Shown here in pieces: positions 33,923 to 42,302 of a stretch of 64,000 bases of DNA. Position 1 is the stretch's first letter. Each line of letters opens with the position of its first letter. Under the pieces are notes generated by a model that saw nothing but the letters and a program-made list of their open reading frames with translations, did no database searches and was not told the origin of the DNA. The stretch is from Microbacterium sp. LWS13-1.2 (lineage in GTDB: Bacteria > Actinomycetota > Actinomycetes > Actinomycetales > Microbacteriaceae): NCBI RefSeq assembly GCF_040144835.1, contig NZ_CP151632.1:3348001-3412000 (forward strand). The letters run 5' to 3'. The position numbers and the translations under genes were made by a program.

Positions 33923-36415
33923 GTGAGCTCCGACCCCCGCGACCTGTATCAGCGCGGTGTGCACCTTGCGAACCGAGGGCGTTTCGCAGACGCCCGTCGT
34001 GTGCTGGCGCGCGCCGCCCGTGCCGCCTCGGCCGCGGGCGATGTGGATCTCGAGGCGCGCGTCACCGGAACGACCGCCTACCTGCTCGCACAGCAGTCCG
34101 ATGCGGTCGAAGGGGAGCGACTGTGCCGTGAAGCGCTCGCACGGCCCGGACTGGCCCCGGAGACGCTGGCGATCCTCCACGGGCAGCTCGGCTCGATCCA
34201 GATGGAGCGGGGCCACCTGGATCCGGCCGCCGACTCGCTCACCCGCAGCATCGACGGATTGAGCGGTGATCCGGTGCGGGCGGCTAACATGCGCATGAAC
34301 CGCAGCATGGTGAACATGCGGCGAGGACGACTCGACGACGCCTCAGCGGATCTGCTCGACGCCGAGGCGGCCTACCGGGGCGCCGCGCTCGACCTCGAGG
34401 CCGACCAGGCGGTGCATAACCGTGCCTACGTTCGCATGCTTGGCGGAGATCTCGTCGGCGCGCTGCGGCTGATGCAGGGAGTCCGCGCGCCTCTGGATGA
34501 GGAGTCGGATGTGTGGGCCGCGATCAATGAGCTCGACCGCGCCGAGGTGCTCCGAGACGCCGGGCTGGTCGGTGAGGCGGAGCGATCGCTCGAGTCGGTC
34601 GCGCGGACGTTCGCCCGGCACGGCGCGCGGCAGGACCGCGCCGAGGCGGAGTTCCATCTCGCGCGCTCACTGCTCAACCACTCGCCCGAACGTGCGGCAC
34701 GGGTCGCGTCGATGGCGGCGAGGCGATTCCGATCGATCGGCAGCGACGGGTGGGGGATGCGAGCGGAGGCGATCAAGCTGCGCGCGCAGCTGGCCATCGG
34801 CCGTGTCGACCGGTCCGGTGCACCGGTGGCGACGCCCCGTGCCCTGCCCCGCACGACGACGGTGGCAGATGTCGCGGATGCACTCGACGCACACGGGCAC
34901 CACAGCGATGCGGCACTGCTTCGGATGAGCGAGCTGCTCGCCCGCGTGCGACGGGGCGCCGACCCGCAGACCATCAGGGTGCCCCGGACGCCACGCTGGG
35001 CGCCGCTGGAGCTCGGACTGCTCGTGCATGAAGTCCGTGCGGAGCGCGCACGGGCTCGGGGCGACGAACGCGGAGTCCGACGTCACGCGGCGGGGGGCCT
35101 GGACCTACTGGTGACGACTCGGCGCGCCGTGGGCAGCCTCGACCTCTCCGGGTCGACGACGATGCAGGGGCTGGGGGTCATCACGGTGGGTCTCTCGTCC
35201 GCGATGCGGTCCGGCCGACCGAGCGTCGTCTTCGAGTGGTCGGAGCGCGCCCGTCACCTGAACCAGCAGATCGTGCCACTGCGACCACCGCCCGACCCCG
35301 AGCTTGCCGCCGATCTCGCCGAGCTGCGGGTCCTCCGCGTGGACGACGGAGGGACGGACTGGCTCTCAGGGCCCCGCGCCTCTCTCCTCCGTGACCGGGC
35401 GCGGGAACGTCAATGGTCCGCAACCGCCGGACGGACGCTGAACGACCGGATAGAACTCGAAGACCTGCGCGGAGAGCTCGACGCCGGTGAGATCTCGCTT
35501 TCGTACGTGTTCGACGGTGTGGGACTCGGACTCGTGGTCGCGTCGGCGGCGGGAGCGCGGTTCCTGTCGCTGGATTGGCACGGCGTCCGAGCTGCGCTCC
35601 GGGGCCTGCGTGCGGACCTCGACATGGCGGCATCCGTCCGAACGGGGCCGGTGGCGGCAGTGGTGCGGAGCTCGCTCGACGATCGGCTCCGGGTGCTCTC
35701 GCGGCTGCTCGTGGACGCGGCGATCGGTGACGGGGACGGACGGCGCATCCTGATCACCGCTCCCGGCGTGCTCGCGGGCATCCCGTGGTCGATGCTTCCC
35801 GGGCTGAACGCTCGCGCGGTGACCCTCGCCTCGTCAGCATCCAGTTGGGTGCGGGCACGCAGATCGGCGCCGGAAGGACTCGCGACTGCCGGGTTCGCCG
35901 CCGGCCCGCGAGTCGCACGCGGCGATGAGGAGATCACGATGGCAGCCGATGCCTGGGCGCACGCACAGCAGCTGCACGCTGATGCCGCGACCGCCGACGC
36001 CGTGACCGCGCTCGCGTCGACGGTCGACGTGCTGCACATCGCTGCCCACGGACGTCATGCGGCCGACAACCCTCTGTTCTCGGGGCTCGAACTCGCAGAT
36101 GGCGCGCTGTTCGGCTACGACATCGACCTCATGACGCGTCCGCCCCAGGTCGTGGTGCTGTCCGCCTGCGAAGTGGGACGTTCGGCCGTGCGCTGGGGCG
36201 ACGAATCGATCGGCATGACGCGGGTGTGGTTGCACGCCGGCACTCGATGCGTCGTCGCCGCCCCGGTCATCGTCGCCGACGACGTCGCGTGCGAACTCCT
36301 CGCGGCGATGCATCACGGGCTCGCCGCCGGGGTCGCGCCCTCCGAGGCGCTGGCTGCGGCATCCGAGCGAACCGGCATCGTCGCACCGTTCCAGGTGCAC
36401 GGCGCCGGGTTCTGA
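33923..36415 (+). CDS. TPR-CHAT protein (caspase-like cysteine protease)
   Basis: The 830-residue protein has TPR-like helical repeats in about residues 1-330 (YQRGVHLANRGRFADARRVL, RMNRSMVNMRRGRLDDASAD) and a C-terminal CHAT domain from about residue 520. The predicted catalytic pair is H709 in HIAAHGRHAADNP and C749 in LSACEVGRSAV, spaced as in caspase-like peptidases. The end, VWLHAGTRCVVAAPVIVAD, is typical of CHAT. GTG at 33923 follows a CATCAT -10-like element by six bases; GTG at 33881 is an in-frame alternative. The TPR part probably senses a partner or signal, and the neighbouring subtilase is a candidate partner or substrate. Confidence 0.9.
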   Translation: MSSDPRDLYQRGVHLANRGRFADARRVLARAARAASAAGDVDLEARVTGTTAYLLAQQSDAVEGERLCREALARPGLAPETLAILHGQLGSIQMERGHLDPAADSLTRSIDGLSGDPVRAANMRMNRSMVNMRRGRLDDASADLLDAEAAYRGAALDLEADQAVHNRAYVRMLGGDLVGALRLMQGVRAPLDEESDVWAAINELDRAEVLRDAGLVGEAERSLESVARTFARHGARQDRAEAEFHLARSLLNHSPERAARVASMAARRFRSIGSDGWGMRAEAIKLRAQLAIGRVDRSGAPVATPRALPRTTTVADVADALDAHGHHSDAALLRMSELLARVRRGADPQTIRVPRTPRWAPLELGLLVHEVRAERARARGDERGVRRHAAGGLDLLVTTRRAVGSLDLSGSTTMQGLGVITVGLSSAMRSGRPSVVFEWSERARHLNQQIVPLRPPPDPELAADLAELRVLRVDDGGTDWLSGPRASLLRDRARERQWSATAGRTLNDRIELEDLRGELDAGEISLSYVFDGVGLGLVVASAAGARFLSLDWHGVRAALRGLRADLDMAASVRTGPVAAVVRSSLDDRLRVLSRLLVDAAIGDGDGRRILITAPGVLAGIPWSMLPGLNARAVTLASSASSWVRARRSAPEGLATAGFAAGPRVARGDEEITMAADAWAHAQQLHADAATADAVTALASTVDVLHIAAHGRHAADNPLFSGLELADGALFGYDIDLMTRPPQVVVLSACEVGRSAVRWGDESIGMTRVWLHAGTRCVVAAPVIVADDVACELLAAMHHGLAAGVAPSEALAAASERTGIVAPFQVHGAGF

Positions 36416-36621
36416 CTTTTCTCGCGCCGCGTGTATCAGGGCGGATGCCGGCGGCTCCTCGTCACTGGATGGGCTCCCGCTGCCTGACCTGGGGGCCGGG
36501 AAGCGGGACAGAAGGCCTCCTGGGGAAACGCTGCTCGGGAGCGGGTCTTCGGTGCCGATCTTCGAGGGGTGCCGCACCGGGGACTGGGGGCGGCGCCCCT
36601 CATCCGTGCACCGTGGCGGAA

Positions 36622-37377
36622 TCAGCCGCGGGAGGAGTTCGCGGTGCGGCCGCGTACGATGCCGACGAACGCGTCGACGGCGGGCGTGGTGCGGTCCGTG
36701 GCCCACGCCAGCGCGACCGTGGATGCCGGTCCGTCCAGGAGAGGCCGGTACTCGACGTCCTTGCGCTGGTGAAGCCGCGCGAGCGACATCGGCACCACCA
36801 CGATCCCGACCCCTGCGGCGACGGTCGCGATCGCCTCGGCCGTGTCGGCCGGGGGAGCGAAGCGCGGTGCCACGGTGCCGGGCGGACGGATGCCGAGCAC
36901 GTCGTCCTCGGGAACGATCAGCACTTCGCCCACGAGGTCGGCGGCATCGAGCTCGTCGGCGGTCGTCAGGTGCGACTCCTTCGCACAGACGACGACCGGC
37001 ACCTCGTCGTAGAGCGGGATGACGTGGAGCCCGTCCTTGTCGATCGGCAGTCGGACGAGGGCCGCGTCGACCTCGCCGGCGCGGAGGGCATCACGCTGGT
37101 CGGCGACCGCCAGCGGGACGAGTTCCAGGCTCGTGCGCGGCATCCGCTCCTTCCAGGTGTCGATCCACTTGCCCGGTGTGGCACCGGGGATCGCGCCGAG
37201 GAGGAACGTCGTCGGCATGGGCGGCTCGGCGGGAGGCGTCGGCGACGGGCCCGGCGACGGCTGCGGCCGGCGTGCCTTCGTCGGCTTGCCCTTGGCTGCG
37301 GATCCGGATGCGGCGCCCGGACGCCTGCCCGAGACGCCTCGTCCTCGCCCGCCTGCGCGCGGCCCGCCCTTCGCCAT
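36622..37377 (-). CDS. LysR-type effector-binding domain without a DNA-binding helix-turn-helix
   Basis: The 251-residue protein matches the substrate-binding domain of LysR regulators from about residue 55 (TTFLLGAIPGATPGKWIDTW, VDAALVRLPIDKDGLHVIPL, VAAGVGIVVVPMSLARL). The winged helix-turn-helix that should precede it is replaced by about 50 residues rich in Gly, Arg, Lys and Pro, including RGRGVSGRRPG. The TACGCT -10 element seven bases before the ATG shows this is a natural start, not a truncation. It may be a ligand-binding protein or use its basic tail to touch nucleic acid. The ligand is unknown. Confidence 0.85.
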   Translation of the reverse strand: MAKGGPRAGGRGRGVSGRRPGAASGSAAKGKPTKARRPQPSPGPSPTPPAEPPMPTTFLLGAIPGATPGKWIDTWKERMPRTSLELVPLAVADQRDALRAGEVDAALVRLPIDKDGLHVIPLYDEVPVVVCAKESHLTTADELDAADLVGEVLIVPEDDVLGIRPPGTVAPRFAPPADTAEAIATVAAGVGIVVVPMSLARLHQRKDVEYRPLLDGPASTVALAWATDRTTPAVDAFVGIVRGRTANSSRG

Positions 37378-37412
37378 ACCGTTCAGCGTAGCCGGGGCGC
37401 TATCGTTCGCTC

Positions 37413-37811
37413 ATGGTGACGATCCTCGCGACGGTCTTCGCAGCGCTGGCGGCGCTGCTGCATGTGTACATCTTCGTGATGGAGAGCGTGCAGTGGACGC
37501 AGCCGAAGGTCTGGAAGCGCTTCGGCGTCGCCGACCAGGCCGCGGCCGACACGACCAAGCCGATGGCGTACAACCAGGGGTTCTACAACCTGTTCCTCGC
37601 CATCGGCGTCGTGATCGGTCTGGTGCTGATCTTCGCGGGATCGGATGCCGCCCCCGTGCGCGCGGCCGGGCTCGCGCTCGTGCTGTTCAGCCTCGGGTCG
37701 ATGGTGGCTGCCGCTCTCGTGCTGCTGACCACAGGAATGAAGTATCTGCGGCCGGCGCTCATCCAGGGGACGCTGCCGCTCATCGGCTTCGTGCTGTTCC
37801 TCTTCGCCTGA
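37413..37811 (+). CDS. DUF1304 family small membrane protein
   Basis: The 132-residue protein has four predicted membrane spans and the DUF1304 opening (LLHVYIFVMESVQW, then KRFGV) with YNQGFYNLFLAIG in the second span. The function of this family is unknown. The ATG follows a TATCGT -10 element by six bases, so the message is probably leaderless. It is convergent with the nuclease gene, with a long inverted repeat between them. Confidence 0.9.
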   Translation: MVTILATVFAALAALLHVYIFVMESVQWTQPKVWKRFGVADQAAADTTKPMAYNQGFYNLFLAIGVVIGLVLIFAGSDAAPVRAAGLALVLFSLGSMVAAALVLLTTGMKYLRPALIQGTLPLIGFVLFLFA

Positions 37812-37836
37812 CGAGCCTGCTGAGCTCGGGCGAAGG

Positions 37837-37917
37837 CATCCCCGAAACATCGATGAACTTCCGGTTCACACAGCCTCGTGGTGTGTGAACCGGAAGTTCA
37901 TCGACGAAACGGGGATG
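37837..37917. repeat. Long inverted repeat, 36-bp arms, between convergent genes
   Basis: Arms at 37837-37872 and 37882-37917 pair around a 9-nt loop. The inner 23 bp (TCGATGAACTTCCGGTTCAC and on) match perfectly; the four mismatches cluster where both strands read GAAAC. It lies between two genes ending towards each other, so bidirectional termination is likely. Confidence 0.8.
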
Positions 37918-37961
37918 TGCCACGTCGCCGATTCGCCGCGGCCGATGCGCGGAGGCGGGGT

Positions 37962-38531
37962 TCAATCGCACGCGCCCCACTGACCGGACCCCGACGCGAC
38001 AGCCGTCTTCTCGAGCGATCGCAGCAGCGCCTCCTGGCTGCGGTTGGGCGAGTAGACCTCGACGCGCGCGTCGCCCTGAGCCACGAGTTCGCCGTTGACG
38101 AAGCGGCCGTCGGGCGTCCAGATGTACAGCAGAGTCCTGCCGTACTGGTCGTGCACCTCCGCGTCGGGCGCCACCCAGATCGTCGACCCCGCCGGTACGA
38201 GTGCCGAGAGGTTCGCGGTCGCCTCCGCGCCCCAGCAGTCGAGGACAGGAGAGGTCTCGGGGGTGTCGATGCCGAGCAGGCGGACGCGCGTCGACTCGAG
38301 ATCGCCGACGACGGCGTTGGACACCGCGACATGGGCGCGCAGGGTGTCGCCGTCGTGCACGCTCTCGACGGTCATCTCGAACGCGTCAGCGGGAATCGCG
38401 GGCATCGTCGCAGCACCGCCGGGGGGTGCGACGGCGACTGGGGCTGCATCATGGTCGCGCCCCGCGAACCACCACACGGCCGCGCCCGCGAGGACGAGCA
38501 CGAGGATGCCGATGAGGACGCGTCTGAACAC
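37962..38531 (-). CDS. Secreted or membrane-anchored thermonuclease (SNase family)
   Basis: The 189-residue protein has an N-terminal hydrophobic segment (VLIGILVLVLAGAAVWWFAG, residues 5-24) followed by a staphylococcal nuclease domain. The fold's signatures are present: DGDTLRAHV, the catalytic arginine in VRLLGIDTPET with the glutamate, and the second arginine in YGRTLLYIW. It should cleave DNA or RNA outside the membrane using calcium. The GTG start follows a TAGGCT -10 element by six bases. Confidence 0.9.
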   Translation of the reverse strand: MFRRVLIGILVLVLAGAAVWWFAGRDHDAAPVAVAPPGGAATMPAIPADAFEMTVESVHDGDTLRAHVAVSNAVVGDLESTRVRLLGIDTPETSPVLDCWGAEATANLSALVPAGSTIWVAPDAEVHDQYGRTLLYIWTPDGRFVNGELVAQGDARVEVYSPNRSQEALLRSLEKTAVASGSGQWGACD

Positions 38532-38574
38532 GTCGCGAGCCTATGCCGTGCTCGCGACGCTCCGCGGTCGGAGG

Positions 38575-38982
38575 TCAGGCGGCCAGTCGGAGTCCCCGCT
38601 TGTCGGTGGCGACGCGCTCGCCGTCGGCGATCGTCTGGTCGTCGCCGATGAGCGAGCCCCCGGCGACACGAGCGTCGTGGCCGACCTGCGTGCGCACGCC
38701 GATCTTCGCGCGCGGGCCGATGGCGGCCCGCGGACCGATGTGGGCGTGAGGGGCGATCTCGACGTCAGGGCCGATCACGGCATCCGTCTCGACCCACACG
38801 CCACGGCCGACGTGCGCGCCCGCGGCGATCTGAACCCCCGGTTCGACATACGCCCCCGCTTCGACGACGGCGCTCGGGTGCACCTTCGCTCCATGCGCGA
38901 TGAGGCCACGACCGTTGACGTGCTTGCGGTAGCGCAGCGTCTCGCCCCGGTCGTTCTCGATGTCGATGTAGTTCTTGCCCAC
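38575..38982 (-). CDS. Left-handed beta-helix (hexapeptide repeat) protein
   Basis: The 135-residue protein consists largely of hexapeptide repeats (GAKVHPSAVVEAGAYVEPGV, then IGPRAAIGPRAKIG) that fold into a left-handed beta helix, as in acyl- and acetyltransferases and gamma-class carbonic anhydrases. No active-site histidines of carbonic anhydrase are clear, and no transferase loop is visible. GTG at 38982 is chosen because AGGAGG lies seven bases upstream; the open frame extends further but without a ribosome site. The function is unknown, possibly a scaffold or small acyltransferase. Confidence 0.8.
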   Translation of the reverse strand: MGKNYIDIENDRGETLRYRKHVNGRGLIAHGAKVHPSAVVEAGAYVEPGVQIAAGAHVGRGVWVETDAVIGPDVEIAPHAHIGPRAAIGPRAKIGVRTQVGHDARVAGGSLIGDDQTIADGERVATDKRGLRLAA

Positions 38983-39082
38983 AATCCCCTCCTGAGCAGC
39001 ACATAGTGCTGAGTACAGAAATAACCGAGGAGAGCGGTGATTCATTCCCGCGCATCGGAACGATCCGGTCACGGCGGAAAGA

Positions 39083-39110
39083 GGCCCCGCATCCCGAGGA
39101 ATGCGGGGCC
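39083..39110 (-). terminator. Terminator after the omega-aminotransferase gene
   Basis: GGCCCCGCAT (39083-39092) pairs perfectly with ATGCGGGGCC (39101-39110) around an 8-nt loop. It begins 15 bases after the aminotransferase stop on the minus strand and is followed there by CTCTTTCC. Confidence 0.8.
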
Positions 39111-39125
39111 GGAAGCCGGTTCGGA

Positions 39126-40535
39126 TCAGCGTTCCACGAACTCGTCAGCGGCCGATAGAGCGCGGTCGATCACGTCCAGACCGCGCACCAGTTCGTCCTC
39201 GCTGATCACGAGCGGCGGCGCGATGTGCACGCGGTTGAAGTGCGTGAAGGGCCACACGCCCTCGCGCTTGCACGCGGCGGCGACGGCGACGACGGGCGCG
39301 GCATCCGCTCCGCTCGCGTTGAACGGCACGAGCTGCTCGCGCGTGTCGCGGTCCTTGACCAGCTCGATCGCCCAGAAGAGGCCCATCCCCCGCACATCGC
39401 CGACGGACGGATGCTGCGACGCGATGTCGCGCAGTCGCGGCTCGACGACGCGCGAACCGAGATCGCGGACGCGCTCGAGGATGCCGTCGCGCTCGAAGAC
39501 CTCGAACGTCGCCACGCCCGCTGCGCACGCGAGCGGATGCCCGGAGTACGTGAGGCCGCCCGGGAACGACACGGTGTCGAAGTGCGCCGCGATGCGGTCC
39601 GAGATCACGACCCCGCCCAGCGGCACATAGCCCGAGTTCACGCCCTTTGCGAAGGTGATGAGGTCGGGCTGCACGTCGAACGCCTGGAACGCGAACCACT
39701 CGCCCACGCGGCCGAAGCCCACCATCACCTCGTCGGCGATGTAGACGATGCCGAAGCGGTCGCACAGCTCGCGGACGCCCGCGAGGTACCCGGGCGGCGG
39801 AACGAGCACTCCGTTGGTGCCGACGATGGTCTCGATGAGGATGGCGGCGATCGTCGACGCACCCTCGAGCACGATGGTCTGCTCGAGGTGCTCGAGCGCG
39901 CGCTGCGTCTCTTCCTCGGCGCTCGACGAGTGGAACGCCGAGCGATAGGGGTAGGGCCCGAAGAACTTCGCCGTCGAGCCGTCGCCGGGTTCGTTCGGCC
40001 AGCGGCGCGGGTCGCCGGTCAGTGAGATGGCGGTCGTGGTGTTGCCGTGATAGCTGCGGTACATCGACAGCACCTTGCGGCGACCGGTGACGAGACGAGC
40101 CATGCGCACGGCGTTCTCGTTCGCGTCGGCGCCGCCGTTGGTGAAGAACACCTTGTCGAAGCCGTCGCCGGCCACCTCCGCGATGCGGCGGGCGAGCTCG
40201 CCGCGGACGTCGTTGGCCATCGACGGCTGGATCGTCGCGAGGCGGCCCGCCTGCCGCTGGATGGCCGCGACCAGATCGGGATGCTGGTGGCCCAGGTTGA
40301 GGTTGACCAGCTGCGAGTTGAAGTCCAGATAGGCGTTGCCGCTGTAGTCCCAGAACGTCGAGCCCTCGCCCGCTGCGATCGGCAGCGGGTCGATGAGCGC
40401 CTGCGCGCTCCAGGAGTGGAACACGTGTCCGCGGTCGTCGGCGCGCACGCGTGCGTCGGCCTGGCGGTCGGGCAGCGTGCGGCGGACACCCGCCGGATCG
40501 GTGTAGACGGCGGCGTCGGCGAGCGTGTCGGTCAT
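39126..40535 (-). CDS. Class III omega-aminotransferase (beta-alanine/GABA type)
   Basis: The 469-residue PLP enzyme has MYRSYHGNTTTAISLTG, the IADEVMVGFGRVGEWF cofactor motif and the PLP lysine K297 in TFAKGVNSGY. It lies 124 bases downstream of the methylmalonate-semialdehyde dehydrogenase gene on the same strand. It would convert an omega-amino acid to a semialdehyde for the next enzyme; beta-alanine or beta-aminoisobutyrate is the best guess, with GABA possible. ATG at 40535 follows GGAGAGGAC. It is only distantly similar to the aminotransferase at 2526-3947, so the two probably differ in substrate. Confidence 0.88.
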   Translation of the reverse strand: MTDTLADAAVYTDPAGVRRTLPDRQADARVRADDRGHVFHSWSAQALIDPLPIAAGEGSTFWDYSGNAYLDFNSQLVNLNLGHQHPDLVAAIQRQAGRLATIQPSMANDVRGELARRIAEVAGDGFDKVFFTNGGADANENAVRMARLVTGRRKVLSMYRSYHGNTTTAISLTGDPRRWPNEPGDGSTAKFFGPYPYRSAFHSSSAEEETQRALEHLEQTIVLEGASTIAAILIETIVGTNGVLVPPPGYLAGVRELCDRFGIVYIADEVMVGFGRVGEWFAFQAFDVQPDLITFAKGVNSGYVPLGGVVISDRIAAHFDTVSFPGGLTYSGHPLACAAGVATFEVFERDGILERVRDLGSRVVEPRLRDIASQHPSVGDVRGMGLFWAIELVKDRDTREQLVPFNASGADAAPVVAVAAACKREGVWPFTHFNRVHIAPPLVISEDELVRGLDVIDRALSAADEFVER

Positions 40536-40554
40536 GAGGAGTCCTCTCCTGTTG

Positions 40555-40651
40555 CGGTCGTTGAGCGAGCGAGGAACGAGCGAGACGAAACGCGTGCTGA
40601 TCGCGAGCAATGTCAGGCGCGTTTCGTCTCGCTTCGCTCGCTCAACGACCG
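40555..40651. repeat. Repeated extragenic palindrome between dehydrogenase and aminotransferase genes
   Basis: A 40-bp arm (40555-40594, starting CGGTCGTTGAGCGAGCGAGG) faces a 34-bp complementary arm (40618-40651) that lacks six internal bases. The 40-bp arm recurs without change at 46457-46496 and over 39 bp at 46620-46658, so this is a dispersed REP-type element. Confidence 0.85.
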
Positions 40652-40659
40652 AATGCGCG

Positions 40660-42213
40660 TCAGTTGCTCTGGGGGAAGCCGAGGTTGATGCCGCCGTGGT
40701 GGGCGGGGTCGAGCCAGCGGCTGGTGATGGCTTTCTCGCGGGTGTAGAAGTCGAAGCCGTGGACGCCGTAGGCTTTGGCGTCGCCGAACAGCGACTGCTT
40801 CCAGCCGCCGAAGGAGTGGTACGCGACGGGGACGGGGATGGGCACGTTGATGCCGATCATGCCGACCTGCACCTCGTTCTGGAAGCGGCGGGCGGCGCCG
40901 CCGTCGTTGGTGAAGATGGCGGTGCCGTTGCCGAACTGGCCGGAGTTGATCAGCTCGAGACCCTCGTCGTACGACTGCACGCGCACGACGGAGAGGACCG
41001 GTCCGAAGATCTCCTCCTGGTACGCGCGGCTGGTGGTGGGGATGTCGTCGATCAGGGTGGGGCCGAAGAAGAACCCATCCTCATGCCCCTCGACAGTGAA
41101 GCCCCGGCCATCGACGACGATCTTCGCGCCGTCCGCCTCGGCGATGTCGACGTAGCTCGAGACCTTGTCGCGGTGCACGTCGGTGATCAGCGGCCCCATG
41201 TCGGGCTCCACGCCGTCCACCCCGGCACCGTTGCCGATCTTCAGCTTCGCGATGCGTTCGGTGATCTTGCTGATGAGGTCATCGGCGACCGGTTCCACGG
41301 CGAGCACGACGCTGATGGCCATGCAGCGTTCCCCGGCGGCACCGTAGCCGGCGTTGACGGCCTGGTCGGCGACCAGGTCCAGGTCCGCGTCGGGCAGCAC
41401 CAGCATGTGGTTCTTCGCACCACCCAGCGCCTGCACTCGCTTGCCATGCCTCGAGGCGGTCTCGTAGATGTACTGCGCGATCGGCGTGGACCCGACGAAA
41501 CTGATGGACTGCACGTCGGGGCTTTCCAGCAGCCCGTCGACCGCGGCCTTGTCGCCCTGCAGCACCGTGAACACCCCGTCCGGCAGTCCCGCCTCCTGCC
41601 ACAGCGCCGCCAGCCACAGCGCCGCGGACGGGTCCTTCTCCGACGGCTTCAGCACCACCGCGTTGCCCGCGGCGATCGCGATCGGGAAGAACCACATCGG
41701 CACCATCGCCGGGAAATTGAACGGGCTGATCACCCCCACCACCCCGAGCGGCTGCTTCAGCGAGTACACATCGATCCCGGTCGACGCGTTCTCACTGAAC
41801 GCGCCCTTGAGGAAGTGCGGGAAACCGCACGCCAACTCCACGACCTCCTGACCGCGCAGGATCTCCCCCATCGCATCCGAGACCACCTTGCCGTGCTCCG
41901 CGGTGATGATCTCCGCCAACTCTCGCTTCCGCACATTCAACAACTCCCGGAAGCTGAACAACACGCCCTGCCGCCGCGCGATCGACCACCCCGACCACAC
42001 CTCGAACCCACGCACCGCCGACGCGATCGCCGCGTCGATCTCCGCCTCATCCGCCAACGCCACCCGCGCCGACACCACACCCGTCGCCGGATTGAACACC
42101 GGCGCCGTCCGCCCCGACGACGACGGCACCTCCACACCATCGATCCAATGCGAGATCACCCGCACATCGGCGTCGGTGGTCGCAGGTGCGACAGCGCTCT
42201 CGGCAATGCTCAT
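40660..42213 (-). CDS. mmsA: CoA-acylating methylmalonate-semialdehyde dehydrogenase
   Basis: The 517-residue enzyme belongs to the aldehyde dehydrogenase superfamily and oxidises malonate or methylmalonate semialdehyde to acetyl- or propionyl-CoA with NAD and CoA. Visible are VISPFNFPAMVPMWFFPIA (NAD site), SFVGSTPIAQYIYETA, the catalytic C297 in GERCMAISV and the EEIFGPVLSVVRV motif. AAAGGGATCACCC precedes the ATG. It diverges from the PucR regulator and is followed by an omega-aminotransferase, which together make a beta-alanine or beta-aminoisobutyrate pathway. Valine or inositol breakdown is an alternative role. Confidence 0.94.
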   Translation of the reverse strand: MSIAESAVAPATTDADVRVISHWIDGVEVPSSSGRTAPVFNPATGVVSARVALADEAEIDAAIASAVRGFEVWSGWSIARRQGVLFSFRELLNVRKRELAEIITAEHGKVVSDAMGEILRGQEVVELACGFPHFLKGAFSENASTGIDVYSLKQPLGVVGVISPFNFPAMVPMWFFPIAIAAGNAVVLKPSEKDPSAALWLAALWQEAGLPDGVFTVLQGDKAAVDGLLESPDVQSISFVGSTPIAQYIYETASRHGKRVQALGGAKNHMLVLPDADLDLVADQAVNAGYGAAGERCMAISVVLAVEPVADDLISKITERIAKLKIGNGAGVDGVEPDMGPLITDVHRDKVSSYVDIAEADGAKIVVDGRGFTVEGHEDGFFFGPTLIDDIPTTSRAYQEEIFGPVLSVVRVQSYDEGLELINSGQFGNGTAIFTNDGGAARRFQNEVQVGMIGINVPIPVPVAYHSFGGWKQSLFGDAKAYGVHGFDFYTREKAITSRWLDPAHHGGINLGFPQSN

Positions 42214-42302
42214 GGGTGATCCCTTTCGGCGTCGGACAGATCGTGTGGCGATCCCTTAGGCTTGACGCGTCCCAGCCTGTCAGAGAAGAAGAGGCGTTCA
42301 CG

